This document shows, in pieces, positions 1 through 8,147 of a DNA stretch of 64,000 bases. A program made the position numbers and the translations under genes. This DNA comes from CAXXOK01 sp963663285 (GTDB lineage: Bacteria > Bacillota > Clostridia > Christensenellales > Aristaeellaceae), in NCBI GenBank assembly GCA_963663285.2, contig CAXXNI010000002.1, positions 2,108,001 to 2,172,000 of the forward strand, in the 5' to 3' direction. Under the pieces are notes generated by a model. It was not told the DNA's origin. It saw only the letters and a list, made by a program, of their open reading frames with translations, and made no database searches. How positions within the stretch are numbered: the stretch's first letter is position 1; each line of letters starts with the position of its first letter.

Positions 1-1
1 A

Positions 2-505
2 CCGGCTACCTGGCAGGACACAGCGGATTCCATACGCCGCATCAGCGAGCGGTACGAAGGGCGGATGCTTGCTGGCGCGGGTACTGTGCTTACGTTGGGA
101 CAATTAAAAATGGCAGCGGACGCGGGAGCGAAATACATCATCTCCCCCAACGTTGACGTGGCCGTTATCCACGAAACCAAACGGCTGGGCCTTGTATCGC
201 TCCCCGGCGCACTGACGCCAACGGAGATCATGGCGGCCTACCACGCGGGCGCAGATGCGGTAAAGGTGTTTCCGGCGGGCGATTTCGGCTCCGGTTACAT
301 CAAGGCGGTTCGCGCGCCGCTTTCCCACGTACCGCTGTTGGCGGTAGGCGGTGTGGACGCACAAAACTGTGCCGATTTTATTGCCGCCGGATGCGTGGGC
401 GTCGGCGTGGGCGGCAGTTTGGTTAACAAGCAGTGGATAGCCAACGGAGAGTTTGGCAAAATCGAGGCGCTTGCCCGCACGTTTATGCAGGCGCTTGCGC
501 AGTAA
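2..505 (+). CDS. eda: KDPG/KDPGal aldolase, 5'-truncated by window edge
   Basis: 2-dehydro-3-deoxy-phosphogluconate aldolase (class I, EC 4.1.2.14 family) splits KDPG into pyruvate and glyceraldehyde-3-phosphate. The reading frame is open from base 2, so the N-terminus, including any start, lies outside the window. Visible family signatures are GAGTVL near the beginning, the SPNVD block, KVFPAG (phosphate/active-site region) and the C-terminal AVGGV and VGVGGSLV segments that bind phosphate in this TIM barrel. The Schiff-base lysine is expected in the KVFPA motif. It ends 12 bp before the KDG kinase gene, so the two form an operon converting KDG via KDPG, typical of hexuronate or sugar-acid catabolism. 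The assignment is firm; whether the substrate is KDPG or the galacto epimer cannot be told. Confidence 0.93.
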   Translation, partial: PATWQDTADSIRRISERYEGRMLAGAGTVLTLGQLKMAADAGAKYIISPNVDVAVIHETKRLGLVSLPGALTPTEIMAAYHAGADAVKVFPAGDFGSGYIKAVRAPLSHVPLLAVGGVDAQNCADFIAAGCVGVGVGGSLVNKQWIANGEFGKIEALARTFMQALAQ

Positions 506-517
506 GGAGGAATCCCC

Positions 518-1540
518 ATGGCAAAAATCATCACCTTCGGCGAAATTATGATGCGCCTTAACCCCGCCGCCTACCTGCGGTTTGTGCAGGCGGAGCATTT
601 TGAGGCCAGCTACGCGGGCGGCGAAGCCAACGTAGCCGTATCGCTTGCCAATTACGGGCACAGCGCTGGTTTTGTAACCAAACTGCCCGATACGGATATC
701 GGCCAGTGCGCGGTGAACGCCCTGCGCCGCTACGGCGTAGGCACAGACCAAATCGTGCGCGGCGGCCCGCGGCTAGGCATTTACTTTGTGGAAAAAGGCG
801 CGTCCCAGCGCGGCAGCAAAGTGATTTACGACCGGGCCGGTTCCTCCATCGCGCTGGCAAAACAGGAGGATTTTGATTGGGATGCGATTCTGGACGGCGT
901 GGACTGGTTCCACTTTACCGGCATCACTCCCGCGCTGGGCGGCGAATTGCCGCAGATTTGTCTGGATGCGCTGAAAACCTGCCGCGCCAAGGGCGTAAAA
1001 ACCTCCTGCGACCTGAACTACCGGGGTAAACTGTGGAGCCGGGAAAAAGCCGGGGAGGTCATGGCCGCCCTGATGCCCTATGTGAATGTTTGCATCGCCA
1101 ATGAGGAAGATGCGGCTGATGTTTTCGGCATCCGCGCGGCCAATACCAACGTGCAGAGCGGCAAGCTGGATCATGCTGGGTATGTGGATGTCGCCCGCCA
1201 GCTGCAATCGCGTTTCGGGTTTGATACCGTCGCCATCACCCTGCGCGGCAGCCTCTCCGCAAACGATAACGATTGGGCGGGTATGCTGTACCATGGCGGC
1301 GAAGCGTACTTCTCCACCACTTACCGTATCCACATTGTGGACCGCATCGGCGGGGGCGACAGCTTCGGCGGCGGACTGATCCACGCACTGATCAGCGGGT
1401 TTACACCGCAAGCCGCCATCGACTTTGCGGTTGCGGCCAGCTGCCTGAAGCAGACCATCGAACAGGATTATAACCACGTATCCGAAAAAGAAGTGCTGGC
1501 ATTGGCAGGCGGCAACGCCACCGGCCGCGTACAAAGGTAA
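518..1540 (+). CDS. kdgK: 2-dehydro-3-deoxygluconokinase (PfkB family)
   Basis: A PfkB/ribokinase-fold sugar kinase of 340 aa, the usual length, that phosphorylates 2-keto-3-deoxygluconate to KDPG with ATP. The N-terminal FGEIMMRL and GGEANVAVSLA segments match the sugar-binding signature. Near residue 275 the catalytic PfkB signature reads RIGGGDSFGGG, with Gly where most members have Ala (GAGD), so the catalytic Asp is retained. A GGAGG ribosome binding site sits just upstream of the ATG. Its position directly after the aldolase supports KDG rather than ribose or fructose as substrate. A strong hairpin follows the stop codon. Confidence in the family is very high and in the exact substrate high. 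Confidence 0.92.
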   Translation: MAKIITFGEIMMRLNPAAYLRFVQAEHFEASYAGGEANVAVSLANYGHSAGFVTKLPDTDIGQCAVNALRRYGVGTDQIVRGGPRLGIYFVEKGASQRGSKVIYDRAGSSIALAKQEDFDWDAILDGVDWFHFTGITPALGGELPQICLDALKTCRAKGVKTSCDLNYRGKLWSREKAGEVMAALMPYVNVCIANEEDAADVFGIRAANTNVQSGKLDHAGYVDVARQLQSRFGFDTVAITLRGSLSANDNDWAGMLYHGGEAYFSTTYRIHIVDRIGGGDSFGGGLIHALISGFTPQAAIDFAVAASCLKQTIEQDYNHVSEKEVLALAGGNATGRVQR

Positions 1541-1557
1541 CAACGCATCACAGAAAA

Positions 1558-1586
1558 CCGCCGGACTATTTTCGTCCGGCGGCTTT
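1558..1586 (+). terminator. Rho-independent terminator after eda-kdgK
   Basis: A perfect 9-bp GC-rich stem (1558-1566 with 1574-1582, CCGCCGGAC/GTCCGGCGG) with a 7-nt loop starts 17 bases after the kdgK stop and is followed by CTTTG. The T tract is short, so termination may be incomplete. Confidence 0.75.
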
Positions 1587-1932
1587 GCTGTTGGCAGCCA
1601 GCATAAAAAACAACCGCTTTGAAACGGTGCGAACCAATCCGTATACAAGCCGGATTGCACACAAAGAGCCGTTTCCGCCCGTTGCGGCATGGGTGCAGTA
1701 TAAATATCCTTTTTCGGTCGTTTCAGGCGCGCAGCCAGCCCGTTCCATAATTCCCGAATGCTTGGATGCAAGCGGGTCAAAAGAAGAGGGTGAGTATACT
1801 TTTTTATCAGCGTTCTTCTCTGCCATCCCACGGCTGGCAGCGCAAATTGGGCTTTTCAACAGGGTGAAGCGCCGGACGATGATCGTCCGGCGCTTCTGGT
1901 TGCTCTATATGGTTACTCGCGGTACCCCATTT
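1587..1932. other. Intergenic region between convergent kdgK and murQ
   Basis: About 350 bases with no convincing gene. A long plus-strand open frame runs through here into murQ but has no ribosome binding site and is antisense to a clear gene. The only structure I see is the hairpin at 1866-1896. Confidence 0.6.
1866..1896 (-). terminator. Long hairpin downstream of murQ
   Basis: A perfect 14-bp inverted repeat (1866-1879 with 1883-1896) with a 3-nt loop lies 37 bases beyond the murQ stop on the minus strand. It is the likely 3' end of the glycosidase-murQ transcript. There is no clean T run on either side, so it may act as a transcript-stabilising hairpin instead. Confidence 0.55.
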
Positions 1933-2826
1933 TTATGGTTCCAGCACTTTGGCAATATGTCCGTCCGCCTTGCTCAGCGCGGCTTCCGCCTGCTGCGGGG
2001 TCAGGCCGCACAGCAGCATCACGATTGCTGTTTTGCAGGAACCGCCACAGCGCTTAATGGCTTCCTTGGCCTGCTCCTCGCTCGCCCCGGTAGACTGGCA
2101 AACAATGCCCACGGAGCGCACGGCCAGCTTTTCATTGGTTGCCTTCAAATCCACCATCAGGTTGCCGTATACCTTGCCCAGCTTCACCATAACAGCGGTG
2201 GAGAGCATGTTCAGCACCATCTTTTGCGCGGTTCCGCTCTTCATGCGGGTGGAGCCGGTAATCACTTCCGGGCCGCACACCGGGTTAATGGTGATTTGCG
2301 CAAGCGGACTCATTTCGGACCGGCTGCTGCACGTAAGCGCAATAACGGGCGCGCCCAGCTCGTTTGCGTATTCCATCGCCCCAAGCACGTACGGCGTGCG
2401 TCCGCTGGCGGCAATACCCACCAGCGCATCCGCGGCGGAAAAACCGATGGCTTTCAAATCGCTTACGCCCATATCGCGGTCGTCCTCCGCGCCTTCCACG
2501 GCCTTTACAAAGGCCTGTGTGCCCCCGGCCATCAATCCCATGACCAGCTCGGGAGAAACGCCATACGTCGGCGGGCACTCCACCGCATCCAGCACACCCA
2601 GCCGTCCGGAGGTTCCGCAGCCTACGTAAATCAGCCGTCCGCCCGCATGCAATTGATGGTACACAACATCCACGGCCTGTGCAATCTGTGGCAGAACCTT
2701 CTCAACGGCAGGCGCAACCTTTTGATCTTCGCTGTTAATAATCCGCACGATCTCCTCAGTCGATGCGCGGTCTATGTGCGCGGAAGCCTGATTGGGTTGT
2801 TCTGTTTCCAGGTTGTTGATGTCCAT
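1933..2826 (-). CDS. murQ: N-acetylmuramic acid 6-phosphate etherase
   Basis: MurQ cleaves the lactyl ether of MurNAc-6-phosphate, giving GlcNAc-6-phosphate and D-lactate, in the cytoplasm. The 297-aa protein is full length. It has an SIS sugar-isomerase fold with the phosphosugar-binding block RLIYVGCGTSGRLG (about 64-77), the catalytic acid/base Glu in AVECPP (residue 83, equivalent to Glu89 of E. coli MurQ), a second conserved Glu in EGAEDD (about 114), and the family signature GSTRMKSGTAQK (about 191-202). The ATG is preceded by AGGGA. It starts 16 bp after the glycosidase stop, so the two are co-transcribed from the operator-bearing promoter at 4751-4779. Together with NamZ, a MurK-type kinase and the D-lactate dehydrogenase complex farther along, it defines a MurNAc salvage route. 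Confidence 0.97.
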   Translation of the reverse strand: MDINNLETEQPNQASAHIDRASTEEIVRIINSEDQKVAPAVEKVLPQIAQAVDVVYHQLHAGGRLIYVGCGTSGRLGVLDAVECPPTYGVSPELVMGLMAGGTQAFVKAVEGAEDDRDMGVSDLKAIGFSAADALVGIAASGRTPYVLGAMEYANELGAPVIALTCSSRSEMSPLAQITINPVCGPEVITGSTRMKSGTAQKMVLNMLSTAVMVKLGKVYGNLMVDLKATNEKLAVRSVGIVCQSTGASEEQAKEAIKRCGGSCKTAIVMLLCGLTPQQAEAALSKADGHIAKVLEP

Positions 2827-2842
2827 GGGCTCATTCCCTTTC

Positions 2843-4708
2843 CTATGAGATCATTACAATGCCGCCCCAGCGCAGCTCCGGCAGGAAAATCGTATCCCCC
2901 TGTACCTGCAGCGCTTCGCCTTGGTCGGGCAAATCGGTCGCATACGCGGTGGCCTGCGTAAACCCGATGCCGGGTACGTGCAGCCTTGCGCCGCTGATCG
3001 GCCTTTCCAGCGGGTCGTAGTTGGTCAGCACCGCCGTATAAAAACCGTCCCCCTGCGACAGTCTCGCATCGGCACAGGCAGCACCCTCCAGCTGTGCACG
3101 CGGCGCCAGCGCTTCCAGCGTCAGCAGCGCGTCCACATCGTACTGGTCGTACACCACACCGTGCAACACTTTCGCGGGCACGCGGGTAAACCGCTCAAAG
3201 CCAAGGCTTTCATCCATATAGCGGTACACATGCCCGCCCGCCTTTTCAAACGCCTCCAGTTGATCAAGCTCTATATCACTTAACCCCTGCGCAAAAGGCA
3301 CCAGCAATACGCGAATGCCCAGCTTGTTTTGCTTCAGGTCGCAGGCACGCGCGAAATCCACCGTCATACTCCGCTGGTTCAATAGCGTATAACAGCGGCG
3401 CGTCGCCAGAATGCTGCGTTCATGGTATGCCTCCACGCTGTTTGCCGCGCCGTTTTCCGTCGCGTCGGATAGGGCGTTGGCGTAGTTGGAGTAGAGGATG
3501 CCCACACCGTCGCGGAGCTTACGCATCGTAGCCAGCTGCGTGGAAAGCTTTTCCACAATACGGTTGGTGGCGATGCCGATGTCGTGGCTGCTCGCCTTTC
3601 GCCCATCGTTAAACAGCATGCCGAAGCCCTCCGGTTCAGGGCCGTCCGCAAAGGGGAAATCCGCGCGCCACTGGTAATACAATATCCCTTTAAAGCCCCG
3701 TCCCACGGCAGCGTAGGTTTCCCGCGGCCACTCCTGCGGGGGCATATCGGTACGGGCGTTGTACTCAATCAGCCAGGCATGCTTATCAAACGTCGCCGCG
3801 GCGCTTTCGCACGCGTCCAGCACCATCGCCGCCTGATGGTAGCTTGGGCCGCGGTTGACATTGTAAGCGGTAATGCCGAGAATGTCCATTCCCTCGGCGG
3901 TGGCAAAGTAATCCTCCCCGCGCATGGCCGCGCCGGGCGTTACGGGGCAGCCCATATGGCAGGTCAGGTTTGCGGGCGCAGGGTAACCCTTGCGCGCCTG
4001 TTCGCCCATGTCGCACAGGAAAGCATTGAGTCGCTCCTGCTGGAAAAGCCGCCAGTACACCCACGGCGCGGGGTCTTCCCCCGCAGCGGGGCGCTTACGT
4101 GGCGCTTCGTATGCTGGCAAGCCCTTTTGCCGGCACCACGCCGCAAACGCTTCCAGCGTATAGGGGTGATAATCGTAAAACCCTTCCGTGGGATAGGCGG
4201 GCTCGTTGTAAATCTGGAACGACGTTACAGAGGGGAAACCCGCAAAATGCCGCGCCGACGCCACAGTGCCGCGTACGTTATCCTCATAAATGCCGGGGTG
4301 GTTCAGACTGTTGCGCACAAACCAGCCCCAATTAAAGGGCATTTTTTCGCCCTTCTCATTCAGCATGGTCGCATCGTCAAACCCGCGCAGGTTCATACTA
4401 TATCCCTGCAACCGGATCATTGCAGCCAAATCCTGCGTTTCGCACTCCCGGCAGAAGGCGTCCGGCAGATCGAAGCGTACGTTCACATCGTCCCCGTCCA
4501 TCTCCAGCTGCCCAAGCGCGGCCATGCGGACGAGGTTAAATCCGGCCTCTTTCATCATCCGCAGGTCTTTTTTCATTTCGCCGATGCGGTCGCCATCTTC
4601 CAGCACAGGCACTTTTTGTGTATGGTAGGAAGGGTAGTAGGATTGACCCAGCGCAAACTGCGGCTTGCCGTCGTGGTGCAGCACACCCTTGACAATCGAA
4701 TAGCTCAT
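2843..4708 (-). CDS. GH42-like beta-galactosidase-family glycoside hydrolase, cytoplasmic
   Basis: A 621-aa protein with a TIM-barrel clan GH-A layout. An N-terminal strand carries GQSYYP, followed by MKEAGFNLVRMA. The acid/base Glu is in QIYNEPAYP (about residue 170), and a probable nucleophile Glu sits in WLIEYNAR (about 320) before LYYQWRADFPF. The C-terminal half, with a flavodoxin-like segment (LLVPFAQGLSDIELDQLEAFEKAGG), resembles the GH42 trimerisation domain. No signal peptide is present, so it works on imported sugar. I start it at the ATG at 4708 rather than an ATG 18 bases upstream because GGAAAGGAA lies 8-10 bases before it. It shares a transcript with murQ and is driven by the minus-strand promoter beside the GAACTAGT operator pair. 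The family is likely; the substrate is unknown and need not be a galactoside. Confidence 0.75.
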   Translation of the reverse strand: MSYSIVKGVLHHDGKPQFALGQSYYPSYHTQKVPVLEDGDRIGEMKKDLRMMKEAGFNLVRMAALGQLEMDGDDVNVRFDLPDAFCRECETQDLAAMIRLQGYSMNLRGFDDATMLNEKGEKMPFNWGWFVRNSLNHPGIYEDNVRGTVASARHFAGFPSVTSFQIYNEPAYPTEGFYDYHPYTLEAFAAWCRQKGLPAYEAPRKRPAAGEDPAPWVYWRLFQQERLNAFLCDMGEQARKGYPAPANLTCHMGCPVTPGAAMRGEDYFATAEGMDILGITAYNVNRGPSYHQAAMVLDACESAAATFDKHAWLIEYNARTDMPPQEWPRETYAAVGRGFKGILYYQWRADFPFADGPEPEGFGMLFNDGRKASSHDIGIATNRIVEKLSTQLATMRKLRDGVGILYSNYANALSDATENGAANSVEAYHERSILATRRCYTLLNQRSMTVDFARACDLKQNKLGIRVLLVPFAQGLSDIELDQLEAFEKAGGHVYRYMDESLGFERFTRVPAKVLHGVVYDQYDVDALLTLEALAPRAQLEGAACADARLSQGDGFYTAVLTNYDPLERPISGARLHVPGIGFTQATAYATDLPDQGEALQVQGDTIFLPELRWGGIVMIS

Positions 4709-4750
4709 GGCTGTTTTCCTTTCCAATGGTACATCCTATTGTTTGACCCT

Positions 4751-4779
4751 ACTGTACTACGATTCCGCAACGTTGTCAA
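4751..4779 (-). promoter_or_regulatory. Sigma-A promoter for glycosidase-murQ
   Basis: Read on the minus strand: -35 TTGACA (4779-4774), 17-bp spacer, -10 TACAGT (4756-4751). An operator half-site GAACTAGT lies immediately upstream of the -35. Confidence 0.75.
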
Positions 4780-4820
4780 GAACTAGTTCTTTAATTTTTA
4801 AATAATTTATGAACTAGTGC
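4779..4820. promoter_or_regulatory. Paired operator between divergent promoters (GAACTAGT x2)
   Basis: The left site is a perfect 12-bp palindrome, AGAACTAGTTCT (4779-4790); the right site contains GAACTAGT (4811-4818). The two GAACTAGT cores start at 4780 and 4811, 31 bp apart, close to three helical turns, with an A/T-only spacer. Each site abuts the -35 box of one divergent promoter. The same pair with the same 31-bp spacing recurs at 12172-12210. The binding protein is unknown; the RpiR regulator encoded at 9042 in the controlled operon is the obvious candidate. Confidence 0.75.
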
Positions 4821-4849
4821 TTGACAAAACCAAAACCGCCTTTTATAAT
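4821..4849 (+). promoter_or_regulatory. Consensus sigma-A promoter of the isomerase-NamZ operon
   Basis: -35 TTGACA (4821-4826), 17-bp spacer, -10 TATAAT (4844-4849): a full consensus match. It excludes an in-frame ATG at 4821 as start of the next gene, because that codon lies inside the -35 box. Confidence 0.88.
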
Positions 4850-4883
4850 AGCCGTAGTTACCCTGAGAGAGAGGGAATCTTAT

Positions 4884-6314
4884 ATGATTAACACACTTCG
4901 CAAGCCGCGCATGGGCCTTTTGCTGTTATCGCCCGAACGTTTCCGTACGCTGGGCGAGGGCACGGCGCGTGGTACATACCAGGAGCGTAAAATCGCCGAT
5001 GCAGCCCGCATGGCGGAAGACTGCGGCCTTTTTGCGGATGTTACGTTCCCCGGCATCGTGTGGAACACGGCGGATGTAAAGCGCGCCATCGACGCGTTTA
5101 CACTGGCAAAGGTTGATTTTGTGCTGGCCGTGTACTTAAGCTGGGCAGAGGATTTTGCGTGGATTCGTTTCCTGCGCGATATGCCGCCCGTGCCGGTGCT
5201 GTTTGCCCATTGCATGCGCGAGGAGATTAACCTGCACGACACGCATGACGACGACGAATTTACGGAATACCTGTGCTGCGGCGGTCTGGTCGGCGCACAG
5301 GAAGCCAGCGGTGATAACGCCAATTACGCCCGGCCCATGATGGAAACAGCACTGGGCACATGGCCGCAAATTATCACCCGCGCCAAGGTGTTTGGCAACG
5401 CCGCGCGGGCCCGCGCCCTGCTGCGCGATAGCCGCGTAGGGCTTTTGGCCTGTTATAACGAAGCGATGTGGAGCACCTATGTGCACCCTTACGACTTATT
5501 TGCCAAGGTCGGTCCGGAGCTTACCTTCCTCTCCATTGCGGAGCTGGCGGATTTTGTTGAAGCCGTTTCCGAGCAGGAAGCAGGCGAAGTATCCGATGAA
5601 ATCGCCGCCCGGTATTCGGTACGGCCGGATGTGGAGCGCGGCAAGTTTGTCGCCAGCGTGCGCGCGTCGCTGGCGATGGAACGGCTGGCTGCATCGAAGG
5701 GGCTGGATTTGCTGGTACTCAACGATATTGATACCGTTCTTTTCCAGAAAATCGGCCTGCGTCCCGGCTTTTACCCCACGCCGCGCTGCGGCGATCTGGT
5801 AATCGTACCGGAGGGCGACATTGGCGGGGGCATCGCTACCTATGCGCTGCGGCTTTTATCCGGCGGGCATGTGAACTTTATCGAACCATTCCACATCGAT
5901 TTGCCCAATCAAAACTTTGCCGCCGGGCACGCAGGCCCCAACGATTACACCGATCCCGCCGGAAAAACGCTTGTGGCGCGGGATGTGCGCTTTGCCAAAT
6001 CCAAGTGGAAGTACGCAGGCGCGCCGTTTGCGTGGCATGTGTTCCCGGAAGGGCGCAAAACCATGCTGCACTGCTCCCAGCACAGCGGGCAGTTCCTGTT
6101 CGCGGCCACCCAGCTGGATTGCCTGCCCTGCGAGCCGTTTTTAGCCACCTATTCCCACGGACTGTTCCGCCCGGTGGGGCAAAGCGCGCCGCAGCTGTTT
6201 GAGAAACTCTTGCGGCTGGGCGTAACCCAGCACTATGGTCTGGCTGGCGGCGACTGGCTGCCGGAGGTTGCCGATTTGGCAATGATGCTGGGCTTTTCTT
6301 ACCACGAACTGTAG
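4884..6314 (+). CDS. L-arabinose/L-fucose isomerase-like protein
   Basis: A 476-aa protein that looks like the AraA/FucI ketol-isomerase superfamily. A Rossmann-like N-terminal half (LLLLSPERF; VDFVLAVYLSW; VPVLFAHC; CCGGLVGAQE) is followed by the metal/active-site half, with an EGDIGGG block (about residue 313), FIEPFHIDL and NFAAGHAGPND, supplying Glu and His candidates for the Mn site. The length is near that of bacterial L-arabinose isomerases (about 500 aa). The start is the ATG at 4884 behind GAGAGGGA; the longer frame would overlap the promoter. It is first in the operon with a phosphomannose-isomerase-like protein, ROK kinase, RpiR regulator and NamZ. No ribulokinase or epimerase is present, so ordinary arabinose catabolism is unlikely; the true substrate is unknown. 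Confidence 0.72.
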   Translation: MINTLRKPRMGLLLLSPERFRTLGEGTARGTYQERKIADAARMAEDCGLFADVTFPGIVWNTADVKRAIDAFTLAKVDFVLAVYLSWAEDFAWIRFLRDMPPVPVLFAHCMREEINLHDTHDDDEFTEYLCCGGLVGAQEASGDNANYARPMMETALGTWPQIITRAKVFGNAARARALLRDSRVGLLACYNEAMWSTYVHPYDLFAKVGPELTFLSIAELADFVEAVSEQEAGEVSDEIAARYSVRPDVERGKFVASVRASLAMERLAASKGLDLLVLNDIDTVLFQKIGLRPGFYPTPRCGDLVIVPEGDIGGGIATYALRLLSGGHVNFIEPFHIDLPNQNFAAGHAGPNDYTDPAGKTLVARDVRFAKSKWKYAGAPFAWHVFPEGRKTMLHCSQHSGQFLFAATQLDCLPCEPFLATYSHGLFRPVGQSAPQLFEKLLRLGVTQHYGLAGGDWLPEVADLAMMLGFSYHEL

Positions 6315-6343
6315 AAATCGGATCGGAAAGGAAATGTAGTTTT

Positions 6344-8147
6344 ATGAGTTTTATGTTCCACCCTTATCCTTATGTTGATAAAAATGCAGTCAACCCGGTA
6401 AACCCCATTCAGGAGGAAACCGTTGTTTTCGGTGCGCTGCCCGTGGCAAAGCGCATCGCCCAGGCGGTACGGGACGGTAAAAAGTTTGTTTGTATCGATG
6501 GTTACGCAGGCGTGGAGTTTACGGTTATCCGCCAGTTGCTGGCGGCGCAGCTTTCGCCGCTGAACGCGCGCATCGTGCCCGTAGAAGAGCTGTTGAAACC
6601 AGCGCAAACCTTGCGGGACTTGCTTGCCCCTTCCCTGCCGGAAGACCGCGAAATGGACCCCCGTGCTGCTTTACGGGGTACGCATTGAGCGGAAATATGA
6701 GGATTTGCTGGACGCGGAAAAGCTGGCCGCGCTGACTGCGGATACGCAGCAACCGCTGGTCGTCATCGGTCAGGGTGCGCTGTGCGATACGCTTCGCGCG
6801 CGCTGCGACCTGCGCATCTGGGTGGATATTACGCCCCGCACCGCCGCGCTGAATTTTAAGTACGGCAAGGCGCATAATTTGGGCGAACCGGACGCCCTGC
6901 CCTTTGGCGCGATGATGCGCCGTAACTATTACGTTGATTTTGAAATGGCGGTCGCCCTGCGCTGGCAGTTGATCCGCAGCAGCGAGCTGGATTGGTACTG
7001 CACCGCAGACGACCCTGGCAAGCTGGCGCTGATTCCGTTTGCCGACCTATGCAAATTATTTGACGATCTGCGCACGCGCCCGCTGCGCTGCCGTCCGGTA
7101 TATCTGGAAGGCGTTTGGGGCGGTTTCTACTTAAAGCGCCTGCGCCACCTGCCGGATGAGATGCGCAACTGCGCGTGGATTTTCGATATGATTCCCATGG
7201 AGGTTTCACTGGCAGCCAGCTGGGATGGCCACGAACTGGAAGTACCGTTCTTCACCTTTGTGCAGCAGCAGGGTGAAAAGCTGCTGGGCGCAAAAGCCTT
7301 CGGCGCTTTCGGCGGATATTTCCCGGTACGCTTCAATTACGACGATACCTTCCATTCCAGCGGAAACATGTCCATCCAGTGCCATCCGGACGAGGCCTAC
7401 GTAACCAGTAACCACGGTGAACTGGGCCGTCAGGATGAAAGCTACTACGTATGCGTAGCGGGCGAAAACGCCTGCACCTATCTGGGTTTCAAGGAGGAAA
7501 ACAGCTGCGAAGCGTTCTTTAAAGCCGCGGAAAAAGCACAGGAGACGGGCGAGCTGATCGATTACAAGCAGTATGTGCACGCGGTGCCTTCCGTGCCCGG
7601 CACGCAGGTCATGATTCCCGCGGGCACCATACACGCTTCCGGCCAAAACCAGGTGATTCTGGAAATCGGCAGCCTTACCGTCGGTTCCTACACCTATAAA
7701 CTGTACGATTATCAACGCACCGATCCGCAAACGGGTCTGCCCCGCCCCATTCACCTGAAAGCAGGCAAAAAGGTGATTCACGGCGAACGTACCTCCGAGT
7801 GGGTGGAACAAAATCTGGTCAACCACGGCGGCGTGGTACGTCAAGGCAAGGACTGGCGCGAAGTGACCGTAGGCGAGCACGATATGCTCTATTTTGCGCT
7901 GCATACCCTGACCTTTGAACATGAAATGCAAGAGGATACCGACCATTGCTTCCATGTGCTGGCTTTGACCGAGGGCGAGCAGGTGCGCATCGTATCCGCA
8001 CAGGATGAAAGCCGCTTCTTTGTAGCCCGTTATCTGGACGTGATCGTCGTTCCTGCGGATTTTGGCGCGTACAAGCTGATCAACGAAGGGGAAGGCCCCG
8101 TAACCGTGCATAAGACGACGCTGAAGAAAGGGTTTACCCATGCGTGA
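6344..8147 (+). CDS. Class I phosphomannose-isomerase-like protein with N-terminal P-loop-like domain (frameshifted)
   Basis: Two overlapping frames make one protein of about 600 aa once a single extra C in the CCCCC run at 6658-6662 is removed: the first frame reads to DREMDP and the second continues VLLYGVRIERKYEDLLD. The C-terminal 400 residues are a cupin-type mannose-6-phosphate isomerase: MSIQCHPDEAY (metal His), a VMIPAGTIHASG cupin strand with Glu/His ligands, and SYTYKLYDYQR. The N-terminal 170 residues are not cupin. They resemble a nucleoside-kinase P-loop fold with a degraded Walker A (CIDGYAGVEFTV, no GKS/T) and a later IWVDITPRTA segment. It overlaps the ROK kinase by 8 bases. 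It probably isomerises a phosphosugar made by a kinase of this region. The frameshift may be a sequencing error. Confidence 0.7.

Noticed and set aside
1585..2961. Long plus-strand open frame (458 codons) across the kdgK-murQ gap
   Set aside because: It has no ribosome binding site, resembles no protein, and most of it is antisense to the clear murQ gene.
4821..4883. Upstream ATG as start of the isomerase-like gene
   Set aside because: The codon lies inside the -35 box of a consensus promoter, so it would not be transcribed from it; ATG 4884 has its own ribosome binding site.
6344..6688. Independent 114-aa gene before the isomerase-like gene
   Set aside because: Its frame joins smoothly to the next one after removal of one C at 6658-6662; better read as one frameshifted gene.
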